64,000 nt of DNA from Helicobacter pullorum NCTC 12824. Lineage in GTDB: Bacteria > Campylobacterota > Campylobacteria > Campylobacterales > Helicobacteraceae. The position numbers and the translations under genes were made by a program. Below are positions 1 through 8,890 of this stretch, in pieces. The first letter of the stretch is position 1. Each line of letters opens with the position of its first letter. A model generated the notes under the pieces. It saw only the letters and a program-made list of their open reading frames with translations. It searched no databases and was not told where the DNA came from. The stretch is taken from positions 62,001 to 126,000 of the forward strand of contig NZ_JAERIT010000004.1 of assembly GCF_017979475.1 (NCBI RefSeq). The letters run 5' to 3'.

Positions 1-1113
1 CAAAAATCCCTTTTTTAAGCTTCCTGCTTTGATGCCTAGGGGATTATCTTTGTGGGCATAGTAGGTAACTCCAAGCAACAAATCTTTTGCCAAAGATTCA
101 AGATCATAATCCATATAGGCATACAAGGCAGTGCGTAATTCATCAAGCAAAGAGAGCGAATCATTAGAACTTTTGCCATCGGTTGCAAAAATAGGGTGGA
201 TTTGAGATTGTTTGCAGAGATTTAAATCTAAAATTTTGTTGTTTAATAAGCGATTTGATTTGGGGCAAGAGATAATTTTCCCTTGCATTTTTGCAATCAT
301 TTCTAAGTCTTTGTGTGTGGCTTCTAAACAATGGACAAAATAAGGTTTTAGCCCTCTAAAAGAATTTAAAAAGTCAGAAATGGTATAAAAGGGTTGCATT
401 TTTGTGTGGAAAAATCTTTCAAAAAAGCCTTGAAAATAGCCCTTTTTGGTTTCTAGCCACTCTCTTTCTTCTTTGGATTCTAAAAAATGCACACTAAGGG
501 GCAGAGATTGAGTTTTGGCAAGATTTAAAACTTTTTGTAGCATTTTAGAATGCACAGAATAGGGCGAGTGAATGGCTAATGCGGGGAAGAAATGATGAGA
601 AGAGAATTGCTGTGAATCTTGCAATCTTGTAAGTAGATTTTGGTAGAGCATATCCAAAGCTTCTACTTTAGAACCGATGGCTTCATTGAAATACAAAACG
701 CGTAAAGGGCTATTTGCTAAAGCTTCTAAATCATACCCATAGCTAGAGATTGCCCCTACAAAACCTACGCCACTTTGCAAAAGAGTTTGGATAGTATTTT
801 GCATTTGTAATTGAAGTGAAGAATCCATGAGGGATTCTCGATTTTCTATCACACTATCAAGCCATTTTCCAAAATTGCCAAACTTCAAACTTCCTTCATT
901 TTGGCTAAATTCTAAATGAATATGTAAGTTTGTTAGTGCAGGGGTAATTACGCAGTTTTGGTAATATTTTTGGGATTTTGCAGGCTTGTTTTGGAGATTT
1001 TCATAGGTATCAATTTCTAAAATTTCATTTTCATTGAAGTAGATTCCACCATTTTTAATGATAGAAAAATCCTCATTGCAAAGCAATAAATAATCAGCCC
1101 CAATAAGATACAT
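1..1113 (-). CDS. Amidohydrolase, aminofutalosine deaminase-like (3' end outside window)
   Basis: The start codon is at 1113 and the reading frame stays open to the window edge, so the C-terminus is missing (371 codons present). The protein has the amidohydrolase metal motif HIHLEFS near residue 64 and a late FATDGKSSND segment that carries the usual catalytic Asp. This matches the chlorohydrolase/6-aminodeoxyfutalosine deaminase family (HP0267 type), which acts on modified adenosines linked to menaquinone synthesis. The start overlaps the stop of the downstream mscS gene by one base (TAATG), so the two are probably co-translated. The exact substrate is not visible from sequence, and related enzymes also deaminate methylthioadenosine or S-adenosylhomocysteine. 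Confidence 0.8.
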   Translation of the reverse strand, partial: MYLIGADYLLLCNEDFSIIKNGGIYFNENEILEIDTYENLQNKPAKSQKYYQNCVITPALTNLHIHLEFSQNEGSLKFGNFGKWLDSVIENRESLMDSSLQLQMQNTIQTLLQSGVGFVGAISSYGYDLEALANSPLRVLYFNEAIGSKVEALDMLYQNLLTRLQDSQQFSSHHFFPALAIHSPYSVHSKMLQKVLNLAKTQSLPLSVHFLESKEEREWLETKKGYFQGFFERFFHTKMQPFYTISDFLNSFRGLKPYFVHCLEATHKDLEMIAKMQGKIISCPKSNRLLNNKILDLNLCKQSQIHPIFATDGKSSNDSLSLLDELRTALYAYMDYDLESLAKDLLLGVTYYAHKDNPLGIKAGSLKKGFL

Positions 1114-1973
1114 TATTTATCTCCCCTAAGCAATGGAGTTTGGGTGGGATTGATATTAATATCAAGCTTGTTGTAAGGTATTTCAATGCCCTTTTGTTCA
1201 AAGGTTGCTTTAACTTTTTGGGGAAGAGTAATGTTGGCTTGAAAATAATCTGCTGTATTAACCCAAAACCTCACAAGCAAATCCACACTGCTAGTATTTA
1301 GTGCATTTACACCTATAACAGGTGCGGGATCTTTTAGTACCAAAGAATCTTCGTTGAAAATTTCTTCTAAAATTTCCTTTGCTTTGGCAATGTCGCTACC
1401 ATAATCAATTCCAAAGATTAAATCCATTCTTCGTGTTGGATTGATATTGATATTGATAATGGGTGTAGAAACAAGAAGGGAATTTGGCATAATGATGACT
1501 TGATTGTCTAGTGTTGTGAGTTTGGTTTCAAAAAGGTTGATAGAATCAACTTTGCCTACCATAGAATTTACGCTAATGACATCCCCGCGATTAAATCTTC
1601 TTAAAACAACCAAAATAATTCCGCTTGCAAGATTAGATAAAGAATCCTTTAGTGACAAAGCAATTGCCAAACCAGCAGTTCCTAAGACAGCTATAATTGA
1701 GGTTGTTTTAACGCCAAGATTGCTTAAGGCGGTGATAAAGGTTAAAAGCAAGATTCCAGCAAAAACAACATTTTTTAAAAAAACTCCCAAAGTTTCATCT
1801 TTGGTTGCTTTGATGATTGCTTTTGAGGTGTATTTAGAGAGGATTCTAGCAAGATAGTATCCAAAAAGTAGGATTAAGATAGCACTGATTAGATGAGGGG
1901 TAAAATTGATTGCCCATTCAAAAAATTTATCCATCAATAATAAAAGTTTTTCTTCTATTTTTGCATTCATCAT
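1113..1973 (-). CDS. mscS: Small-conductance mechanosensitive channel, MscS family
   Basis: The 286-residue protein has the length and plan of classical MscS. Three N-terminal hydrophobic segments (about residues 18-105) are followed by the Gly/Ala-rich pore helix, where GTAGLAIALSLKDSLSNLA matches the MscS TM3 signature. The beta domain follows with RRFNRGDVI and a VDSINLFETKLTTLDN segment. It is an inner-membrane pressure-relief channel for hypo-osmotic shock. Two ATG codons are possible (1973 or 1970). It lies 6 bp downstream of the dihydroorotase-like gene in the same leftward operon. A second, much larger MscS relative is at 19373-21031. Confidence 0.92.
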   Translation of the reverse strand: MMNAKIEEKLLLLMDKFFEWAINFTPHLISAILILLFGYYLARILSKYTSKAIIKATKDETLGVFLKNVVFAGILLLTFITALSNLGVKTTSIIAVLGTAGLAIALSLKDSLSNLASGIILVVLRRFNRGDVISVNSMVGKVDSINLFETKLTTLDNQVIIMPNSLLVSTPIINININPTRRMDLIFGIDYGSDIAKAKEILEEIFNEDSLVLKDPAPVIGVNALNTSSVDLLVRFWVNTADYFQANITLPQKVKATFEQKGIEIPYNKLDININPTQTPLLRGDK

Positions 1974-1979
1974 TAGTCC

Positions 1980-3182
1980 TTAAAAGATTTTTTTGCCTTT
2001 AATAAAATGCCCTTTGATTTTCCCTGTGAAAATCCAGTCATAATAGGGGGATTCTTTGTTATCAATGACTTGGTTTTCTTTGGTATCTAATACAATCAAA
2101 TTTGCATAATAGCCTTTTTGTATGAGACCATAATCTTTTAATCCCAAAATTTGTGCAGGATTTAAAGAGAGTATTTTGCTTAGTTCTGTTAAAGACATAT
2201 GGGAGTTTTTTACCAAAAGTGTATAGCACATTGGCACGAAATAATCTATCATATCAATCCCAAAGGCTGCTTCATCAAAGGGTAAATCTTTTTGGGAGAG
2301 AGAGTAGGGAGATTGCAAAGAAGTCAATAAATCAATTTCCATAGCTTTAAGGTGGCTAAGAAGTTTTGTGCGAGTTTTTTCGGATTTTAAAGGGGGCTTG
2401 ATTTTGGCTAAGGTGTTGTAGTGATTGCATAAATTTTCTGTAAGCATTAAATGGTGAATAGAGGTTTGTATGAAAATATCGGGGTGAGTTTTTTTGGTAG
2501 TTTGTAAAATTTCAATGCTTCTAGTGGAGGCAATAGCATTAAAAACAGCCTTTATTTTCATAAAATGTACTAATTCGCTAATCATAGCGACTTCTTTTGT
2601 CTCGCTAAGTTCTGTGATGCCTGATAATCCTAATTTTCCACTAAGCTCGCTTTCGTTCATCACACCATTAGCACTCAATGATTCATCTTCACAATCAAAA
2701 AATATCGGCACATCAAGCATTAATGCAAATTCACAAGCCATACGGAGTGAATTGCCATTTTCATTGGATTTTGTATAAATCCCTTTTGCACCTTTTTTGT
2801 GAAGTGTTGAGATATTTTTATTTGTATTTTGCACAAGCCCTAGAATCTGTGCTTGAAAAGTATCTTTTAGTGCATCAAGCAATTCTATGGCAAGTTCTGT
2901 ATTGGTAGAATCTTCACTCTCTGGTATCAAAGTAGCTAATCCAATACCTCCTAGGGCAGCTTTAGAGGAAAGTTTAAGTAGATTTTCTTTGTTGAAATTT
3001 TGAATACGCGTGTTTAAATCAATAGCGCTTGGTAAGATTGTCATTCCCTCTGCTTGGAAAATTTCCTCATTTTCTTGGGGTAGAATATTGCGTTCAACTT
3101 CTGTAATTTTCTCATTTTCTATACGAATATCGCCTTTGTATTCACCATTTGCATCACAAATCATCGCACCTTTAATTAGCAT
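1980..3182 (-). CDS. Dihydroorotase-like protein lacking metal ligands (PyrC')
   Basis: The protein (400 aa from the ATG at 3182) has the amidohydrolase fold of dihydroorotase: an N-terminal beta-sandwich strand set, IDLNTR at residues 54-59, a preserved HHLMLTE segment, and a C-terminal GLIQKGYYANLIVLD. The metal-binding HxH is replaced by LNTR, and the DHAPH motif by LQSPYS (before LSQKDLPF). I infer it is catalytically inactive, like the PyrC' subunits that scaffold aspartate transcarbamoylase in some bacteria. The frame extends to 3224, but the ATG at 3182 starts the conserved MLIKGAMI strand. An active dihydroorotase should be encoded elsewhere. It appears co-transcribed with mscS. Confidence 0.82.
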   Translation of the reverse strand: MLIKGAMICDANGEYKGDIRIENEKITEVERNILPQENEEIFQAEGMTILPSAIDLNTRIQNFNKENLLKLSSKAALGGIGLATLIPESEDSTNTELAIELLDALKDTFQAQILGLVQNTNKNISTLHKKGAKGIYTKSNENGNSLRMACEFALMLDVPIFFDCEDESLSANGVMNESELSGKLGLSGITELSETKEVAMISELVHFMKIKAVFNAIASTRSIEILQTTKKTHPDIFIQTSIHHLMLTENLCNHYNTLAKIKPPLKSEKTRTKLLSHLKAMEIDLLTSLQSPYSLSQKDLPFDEAAFGIDMIDYFVPMCYTLLVKNSHMSLTELSKILSLNPAQILGLKDYGLIQKGYYANLIVLDTKENQVIDNKESPYYDWIFTGKIKGHFIKGKKIF

Positions 3183-3364
3183 ACAAAACTCACTTATTAT
3201 AAAAATTTTGAAATTATGGCACAAATAAAACTAAAAAGGAATAAAATAATGAGGGTTTCTATGTTTAAAATGCTTGAAATTTTGCAAAGTTGCATGGATA
3301 GAATCGTTTTGAATTAGCTATAAGAAATAAAAATATCACAAGAGGACAAAAAGAGCAAAATAAA

Positions 3365-4429
3365 TCAATGGTGGCGGATTATATTGTTTAAAAAATCCAA
3401 AAGATATGAGAGGGCTTTTTGTTGATTAAGTTTTGAGAGTAAGCAATCGCTTATTTTAGTATCATTGCAACCAGCCCTTCCACAGGGAATACAATCAAAA
3501 TCTTCTTGATAAACAAAATGTTTGCCCATTTGTTGGATTCCATTTTGTTTGTTGTAGGTGCTAGAATCTAAGTCATTATCCCAAGGACCCCAACTTACCA
3601 CTCCGCTAGGACCAAAAAAGGCAAAAGTGGGGATATTGTTGGCTGCTGATAAGTGCATAATGGCAGTATCTACTCCAACAAATGCGAGGGCTTTTGAATT
3701 GAGCAAAGAAACTTCAGGGAGAGTGAGTGTGCCATCAAAATAAAGAGGCTTGCTATGGCAAAGTTTAAGAATGTTTTGTAGTTTTTTGGATTCTCTAGAA
3801 TCTTTTGCAGCAGTCAATACACAAGGGATATGATAGGTTTGTGTGATAGTGTCAATGATTTTAGCACAAAAGGAGTCATTAAGGCATTTAAAAAACCAAC
3901 GACTAAAGAGATGAAGATGAATGAAATGTGGGGGCAGATTATTAAGATTTGTGGTTTTTTGCGGTATGGGGGCAAGGACTTTTTTTGAAAGAATGGGGAT
4001 ATTTAAGATTCTTAGTGCTTCAAGATTATCTTCAAGATTGTGTTGGTGTTTTGGTGTGAGTTTGTGGGTGTAGAGATTTTTTGACCAAAAAGAGTTGGGC
4101 GGAAAACCAACGCGTATTTTAGCACCACTCCAAAATGCCAAAAAAGCACTTCTTTCTCCGCTTGTAAGTCCAATTACCATATCGTATTTTTCTTTTTTAA
4201 TGGCTTTTAGCAATGCTAATTCATCATAGATTCTTTGAAGTTTATTTGGATTTCTTTTTAGGGTGTGGATTTGGTTGAGATATTGTGTTTGCAGAATCTT
4301 TTCTGTGCCAGCATTGACTAAAACATCTAAAATACAAGAATCGCCATAATATTTTTTGAGATTGTAAAAGAGTGGGCTAATAAGTAAAACATCGCCTATA
4401 TTGCGTAGTTTAATGATTAGAATTTTCAT
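3365..4429 (-). CDS. Lipopolysaccharide heptosyltransferase, GT9 family (WaaQ/WaaF-like)
   Basis: This 354-residue protein begins with the heptosyltransferase N-terminal motif KLRNIGDVLLISPLF. It contains a C-terminal FVGVDTAIMHLSAANNIPTFAFFGPSG segment typical of ADP-heptose binding in family GT9. It should transfer heptose to the inner core of lipooligosaccharide at the cytoplasmic face of the inner membrane. The Cys-rich tail (CIPCGRAGCND, then DCLL) is seen in WaaQ/RfaQ-like members. Its start overlaps the end of the upstream GT2 gene by 20 bp, making it the last gene of the leftward LOS operon. Which heptose position it modifies cannot be told by eye. Confidence 0.88.
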   Translation of the reverse strand: MKILIIKLRNIGDVLLISPLFYNLKKYYGDSCILDVLVNAGTEKILQTQYLNQIHTLKRNPNKLQRIYDELALLKAIKKEKYDMVIGLTSGERSAFLAFWSGAKIRVGFPPNSFWSKNLYTHKLTPKHQHNLEDNLEALRILNIPILSKKVLAPIPQKTTNLNNLPPHFIHLHLFSRWFFKCLNDSFCAKIIDTITQTYHIPCVLTAAKDSRESKKLQNILKLCHSKPLYFDGTLTLPEVSLLNSKALAFVGVDTAIMHLSAANNIPTFAFFGPSGVVSWGPWDNDLDSSTYNKQNGIQQMGKHFVYQEDFDCIPCGRAGCNDTKISDCLLSKLNQQKALSYLLDFLNNIIRHH

Positions 4430-5183
4430 ATTTTACCTTTTTGTTGGCTTCATAGAGTTTGATGTATTTCCAAAACGCAGTTTGTGCGTTATAGCTAGCA
4501 ATAACAAAACCTTCATAACCCTCCAAAAATCCCTTTTGAAAGAAATAGTTTTTAATAAAACACCATAGCGAATGCACTAATGCTTTAAGGGGGGAACTTT
4601 GTTTTTTGTTGCAGAAATCTTTGGCATAGAGGGTTGTGTATTTTTGCATTTTATTGAGAAAATCATTTGTGTTGGCATAGGGAAAGTGGGAAATATAGCC
4701 TTTTAGTGGAATCACCTTCAATTCAGAATCTAAAGCGACAATTTTTTCATGGACTTCACTATCATCAAAATCAGCATTTTTTCTATTATAAATACCACAA
4801 AACCTATCTGGATACCAACCACAACTTCTAATATGCCGCCCATTAAAGTAGTTTTTAACATCATAGCTATAACAAAAATCATTTTTTAGCGGATAATGGA
4901 GAATTTCATCAATGAGGTCTTTTGAGGCAATTTCATCACTATCAATAGAAAGAATCCAATCATTTTTTGCAAGTTTGCTACCAAGTTGTTTGAGTTTGCC
5001 AAAACCTATAAAATCATGTTTGTGAATCTTTACATTTGCAAAACTTTGTGCAATTTTTAGAGTATCATCATTAGAGCCATTATCCAAAATTATGACTTCA
5101 TCAAGTTCTTTAAGGGATTTTAAAACTTCAAAAAGAAGTCTTTGGGAATTTTTGGTAAGAATGACAGCAGAAATTTTATTCAT
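4410..5183 (-). CDS. Glycosyltransferase family 2, LOS core biosynthesis
   Basis: The protein is 257 aa from the ATG at 5183. An in-frame start at 5210 lies inside the upstream gene, and MNKISAVILTKN is the natural GT2 start. The GT-A nucleotide-sugar fold shows as AVILTKNSQ, the EVIILDNGSNDDT loop and the DSDE metal site near residue 92. It resembles WaaE/LgtF-type core glucosyltransferases. It overlaps htrB upstream by 8 bp and the heptosyltransferase downstream by 20 bp, so translation is probably coupled. Donor and acceptor sugars are not identifiable from sequence. Confidence 0.87.
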   Translation of the reverse strand: MNKISAVILTKNSQRLLFEVLKSLKELDEVIILDNGSNDDTLKIAQSFANVKIHKHDFIGFGKLKQLGSKLAKNDWILSIDSDEIASKDLIDEILHYPLKNDFCYSYDVKNYFNGRHIRSCGWYPDRFCGIYNRKNADFDDSEVHEKIVALDSELKVIPLKGYISHFPYANTNDFLNKMQKYTTLYAKDFCNKKQSSPLKALVHSLWCFIKNYFFQKGFLEGYEGFVIASYNAQTAFWKYIKLYEANKKVKYENSNH

Positions 5184-6090
5184 TAGAGTGCCCTTTGTAG
5201 ATTTCTTCATATTGATTTTTGAATTTTTTATGGAACCATAGCCATTCTTTTGGATTTTCTTTGATAATTTGCTCTAAAATATCGCTTTGAATTTGTGTAA
5301 GGTTGTGGATATCTTCTTGTGCATTTTGTGTTTTTTGGAATTCTATGGGAGGTAGAATCTTGATGAGAATCTTTTTGTAATCTTTGGAATAATACGCAAT
5401 AAAATGTATGATTTTGGCATCAAATTTTCTTGCCAAAAGAGAAGCAATGGGTGTGTGGCGGACTTTTTTGCCAAAGAAATTGACAAGCTCCCCTTCTTTG
5501 TTGGCTGTATTTTGGTCAGTAACAATCCCTACTACTCTATCTTTTTTGAGTGCTTTAGCAAGAGGAATGGCAGCACCTTTTTTATCAAGAATGTGGATAT
5601 TGAATTTGGAGCGCACTTGAATGAGGTACTCGTTAATAAGGGGATAGGGAGTCATGCGTGCAACTGCTGTAATGCGATGATTGAAATAACAAGAAAATGC
5701 GGGAGTTGTGTATTCCCAATTTCCAAAATGGGCAGTTACAAAAACAATATTTGTGTGATTATCAAGTAAATTTTGGATAATTTCTGGTTTGTCAATGTGA
5801 ATGGTTTTTAGGATTCTTTCTTTTGTGCTAACAGCGAGCATAAAAAAACTAATGGAGTTATAAACTAAATTCAAATAATTTGTCTTTAAAATTTCTTTTT
5901 TTTGCTCTTTTGAAAGTGTATTGTTATAAGCAAAATCTAGGTTTGTAAGCAAATCAAATTTGCGTCTTTTGTCCAAAAGAAACAAAAGTAAAGCAATTAA
6001 TTTTGCAAATCCTAAACGCAAAAAATGTGGCATATACAAAAAGAAATAGCCCAAAAGGTTTAAAAAAGAAAAAAGTAGCAGTTTTTTCAT
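5176..6090 (-). CDS. htrB: Lipid A biosynthesis lauroyl/myristoyl acyltransferase (HtrB/LpxL family)
   Basis: The 304-residue protein has one N-terminal hydrophobic anchor and the acyltransferase HX4(D/E) motif in TAHFGNWE (about residues 121-128). Downstream are VGIVTDQNT and a FFGKKVRHTPIA segment typical of LpxL/LpxM/HtrB. It adds a secondary acyl chain to Kdo-lipid A at the inner membrane. Its ATG overlaps the waaC stop as ATGA. The gppA-waaC-htrB order is the same as in H. pylori (HP0278-HP0280), which supports the assignment. Confidence 0.92.
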   Translation of the reverse strand: MKKLLLFSFLNLLGYFFLYMPHFLRLGFAKLIALLLFLLDKRRKFDLLTNLDFAYNNTLSKEQKKEILKTNYLNLVYNSISFFMLAVSTKERILKTIHIDKPEIIQNLLDNHTNIVFVTAHFGNWEYTTPAFSCYFNHRITAVARMTPYPLINEYLIQVRSKFNIHILDKKGAAIPLAKALKKDRVVGIVTDQNTANKEGELVNFFGKKVRHTPIASLLARKFDAKIIHFIAYYSKDYKKILIKILPPIEFQKTQNAQEDIHNLTQIQSDILEQIIKENPKEWLWFHKKFKNQYEEIYKGHSNE

Positions 6091-7100
6091 ATTTTGCTCT
6101 CTAATAGGGATTTTGCAAGATTGAAAATTTCTTGTGGAGGGATAGTTTGAATGCTAAAGTTTTTTTTATCATAGCTTTTTTTGTTGGTGTTATCTGGAGT
6201 GGCTACAAGATAAAGATTGATTGGAGTTTGCAGGTGGAATCTTTTTGGTGGTGTTGCTCCAAAAAGCGTGATAGAGGGTTTTTGTAATGCCCATGCTAAA
6301 TGAGTGATTCCTGTATCCCCTCCAATAATTAAATCCATTTGTGCTAAGAGTGCCTTGATGGCGTTGAGACTTAGATTTGTGAAATGATAAAAATGCAATG
6401 AAGAATCATTAATAGTAGTTTTATGGGTAAGAAGAATAGGGGATATTCCAATGGCATTAAAGAGTTTGACTAGCTCCAAAAATAGGGCTTTTGGATAGGT
6501 TTTATTTGGTTTTGAGGTTTCTAGCACAAAAAGGATATTTTTAGAATTTTTGGGTAGTTGTGGAGTGAGTGCGGGATTGAAGCTTAAAAAGGGTTTGGGA
6601 TTAAAAAGTGTTTGTAAATTTGGGGTGGGTAGATTGAATGCATTAAAAGCTAAGGTGGCATTGCGTAAAAGAATGTGTTCATGATAGGGGATATGGATTT
6701 TTTGAGTATAAAAAAGGGTGGCTAGAGATTCCTTTGTGCTTTTAAAGTCAAAGCCAACATATTTTTTGGAGTGGAGAATCTTCCCAACAATAGCAGATTT
6801 AATAAGCCCTTGTAAATCAATGACAATATCATAAGATTCGGATTTTAGGGTTTTGTAAATCAAATAGAGATTTTTGAAGCTTTTTTGCTGGATGCTTTGC
6901 TTGAGTGGAATGGCAATGAGTTTATCGACAAAGGGGGAAGATTCTAGTATTTCTTTAAAAGAGCTATCAACATACCAATGAAAAGTAGGATTGTGGGTTT
7001 GTGAAAGTTGTTGGTGCAAAAGAGGCAAAATGCTTGCACTATGAATAATATCACCCATAGCGGTAAGACGAATAAAAGCGACTTTTATGGGCTTTAGCAT
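6087..7100 (-). CDS. waaC: Lipopolysaccharide heptosyltransferase I
   Basis: The 337-residue GT9 protein starts with the WaaC-like segment VAFIRLTAMGDIIHSASILP and has YDIVIDLQGLIKSA in the first Rossmann domain. The C-terminal domain carries IIGGDTGITHLAWALQKPSITLFG, the ADP-heptose binding region. It adds the first L-glycero-D-manno-heptose to Kdo in the inner core. It lies between gppA (7-bp overlap) and htrB (4-bp overlap), matching the H. pylori order in which waaC is HP0279. The family call is firm, and the heptosyltransferase I role rests on motif form plus synteny. Confidence 0.92.
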   Translation of the reverse strand: MLKPIKVAFIRLTAMGDIIHSASILPLLHQQLSQTHNPTFHWYVDSSFKEILESSPFVDKLIAIPLKQSIQQKSFKNLYLIYKTLKSESYDIVIDLQGLIKSAIVGKILHSKKYVGFDFKSTKESLATLFYTQKIHIPYHEHILLRNATLAFNAFNLPTPNLQTLFNPKPFLSFNPALTPQLPKNSKNILFVLETSKPNKTYPKALFLELVKLFNAIGISPILLTHKTTINDSSLHFYHFTNLSLNAIKALLAQMDLIIGGDTGITHLAWALQKPSITLFGATPPKRFHLQTPINLYLVATPDNTNKKSYDKKNFSIQTIPPQEIFNLAKSLLESKI

Positions 7101-8551
7101 AATTTCAACCGAAAGAATTTTGGAAGAGTGAGTTTTTTTAGTTTTTCTTTTGTGAGGTAAGAAAAATTTGTGTGGCGAATTTCTAATGTGTAATTTTCAT
7201 CTTTTAGGAAATTAAAAACAAAAGATTCTGGTTGTGGATTGTAGCTTAGAATCTCTGCAAGTGCAACAAAAAAACTCAGGATTTGCAAAACTTCTATTGG
7301 AGGGAGAAGTTGTTTGTAGGGCAAATCTTCTGGGATTTTTTTATTGTTGTAGCGGATAAGAGTGGCGATAATTAGCCTATCTTTGTGCGTTAAGGCATAA
7401 TTTAGTGCATTAAATAAAAGATAATTTCCATGGTGGTTTTTTTCATAAAAGTTAAGTGCTATTCCGATGTTGCAAAGTTCTGCGGCGATATTGAGATGTT
7501 TTTTGTAAGCAAAGTCTAAGAGTTTCAAAGAATCTTGAATTTCAAAGAGCTGGTTAGCGAGTTTTTTGATAATTTTAGAATGCCTAGGATATTTGATGAA
7601 TCTATCTTTGAGATTTCTAACACTAGGGTTAAAGTTTGGTGGAAAGTGCTGGTTGTGATGACGCAAAAGATCATGCAAAAATACCCCTTCTCTTACTCCA
7701 ACGCCGCTTGTTACGATTGTTTTTGCTTCAAAAAGATTGAGTGCTAAATGGAAAATTAGAGCCCCACCTTGAATAGAATCTAAACGCTCTTCTTTGATAT
7801 TTAATTTTAATAAATCTTTTTGCTCGCTTGTATAAATGGTTTTGAAAAAACCGCAATAATCTTTAAAAGGATATTCAAAAGCATGGAGTGTATTTAAGGG
7901 ATAATTGATTTGTTTTTGTATGGCTTTGCTTAAGGCTCTAGCTGTTCCGCCAATTCCAAAAATTTTTGGATTTTTGAAGTGGTTTGGGAGGGTGTTTAGA
8001 TTTGCTAGAACAAAAGCATGTGCGCCTTGATAATCACCTTTGTCAAAAAAGAGTTCTTTAAGGCGAATTGTGCCAAGGTTGAGTGAGATTTTATCGATAA
8101 TTTTGTGGTTTTGTATCAAAGCACATTCTGTGCTACCTCCGCCAATGTCAATGGTGATTCCTTCTTTGTAAGGAAGGAGATTAAGAGCTGCTAATGCTCC
8201 AAAATAAGCCTCTTCTTCTCCACTAATAACCTTAATGTTTAAGCCAATTTTCCTAGCTTCTTGTAAAAAAATATTTTTGTTAGGGGCATCTCTTAGGGCT
8301 GAAGTTGCTACACAAATGATTTTTCTTGCTTTGTGAAGTTTGGCTATCCACAAAAAATCTTGCAATGCATTGATGGCTCTTTGCATAGGTTCTGGCTGTA
8401 AAAAACCATTGTTTTCATAGGTGGATTCTGAGATTCTTACTTTGCTTTTTGTTTCATAAAGTAGATGAAATCCAAAATGGCTGGTTTTTTCAAAAATCGC
8501 CATTCTAGCAGAATTAGAGCCAATATCAATAATTGCGGTGATTTTTGCCAT
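7094..8551 (-). CDS. gppA: Ppx/GppA family exopolyphosphatase / pppGpp phosphohydrolase
   Basis: The 485-residue protein has the ASKHA fold: phosphate loop 1 as IDIGSNSARMAIFE, GEEEAYFGA near residue 135, phosphate loop 2 as IDIGGGSTEC, and GGTARALS. The C-terminal half is an HD-like helical domain. It removes terminal phosphate from polyphosphate and/or pppGpp in the cytosol, so it affects stringent signalling. The start is the ATG at 8551, overlapping the ferredoxin stop by one base. H. pylori has the same neighbours (HP0277-HP0279). Ppx and GppA activities cannot be separated by sequence alone. Confidence 0.93.
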   Translation of the reverse strand: MAKITAIIDIGSNSARMAIFEKTSHFGFHLLYETKSKVRISESTYENNGFLQPEPMQRAINALQDFLWIAKLHKARKIICVATSALRDAPNKNIFLQEARKIGLNIKVISGEEEAYFGALAALNLLPYKEGITIDIGGGSTECALIQNHKIIDKISLNLGTIRLKELFFDKGDYQGAHAFVLANLNTLPNHFKNPKIFGIGGTARALSKAIQKQINYPLNTLHAFEYPFKDYCGFFKTIYTSEQKDLLKLNIKEERLDSIQGGALIFHLALNLFEAKTIVTSGVGVREGVFLHDLLRHHNQHFPPNFNPSVRNLKDRFIKYPRHSKIIKKLANQLFEIQDSLKLLDFAYKKHLNIAAELCNIGIALNFYEKNHHGNYLLFNALNYALTHKDRLIIATLIRYNNKKIPEDLPYKQLLPPIEVLQILSFFVALAEILSYNPQPESFVFNFLKDENYTLEIRHTNFSYLTKEKLKKLTLPKFFRLKLC

Positions 8552-8802
8552 TAATCTTCTTTGTGGAGTTGAGAATATTTGAATTTCAATTCTTCAAGTG
8601 ATTCAATATTGTCCGGGTCAGAAACAATCGCATCAACAGGGCAAACAGATAAACAAGCAGGCTCATCATAAAAACCATAGCATTCTGTGCAACGCTCTGG
8701 GTCAATAATATAATATGGATCTCCCTCTTCTATTGCTTCATTTGGGCATTCTTCCCTGCATGCATCACAGGCAATACATTCTTCATTAATCATTAATGAC
8801 AT
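8551..8802 (-). CDS. 2[4Fe-4S] ferredoxin, YfhL type
   Basis: This 83-residue electron carrier has two 4Fe-4S motifs. The first is CIACDACREECP. The second is CTECYGFYDEPACLSVCP, whose longer inter-cysteine loop is typical of YfhL/Allochromatium-type low-potential ferredoxins. A GGAG ribosome site 5-6 bases before the ATG at 8802 selects that start over the internal ATG at 8793. It heads the LOS/gppA operon and overlaps gppA by one base. The redox partner is not known. Confidence 0.93.
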   Translation of the reverse strand: MSLMINEECIACDACREECPNEAIEEGDPYYIIDPERCTECYGFYDEPACLSVCPVDAIVSDPDNIESLEELKFKYSQLHKED

Positions 8803-8890
8803 AAAAACTCCTCAATAAAAATAAGCAAAGTTTTTAACCAAAAGAAACTAAAAGAATACTTAAAAAGTGTAATAATTTAATTTTCTTTTG

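Noticed and set aside
3249-3317. 22-codon frame on the plus strand between pyrC-like and LOS genes
   Set aside because: It has a ribosome-site-like AAGGA but no gene follows on this strand and no motif is seen.
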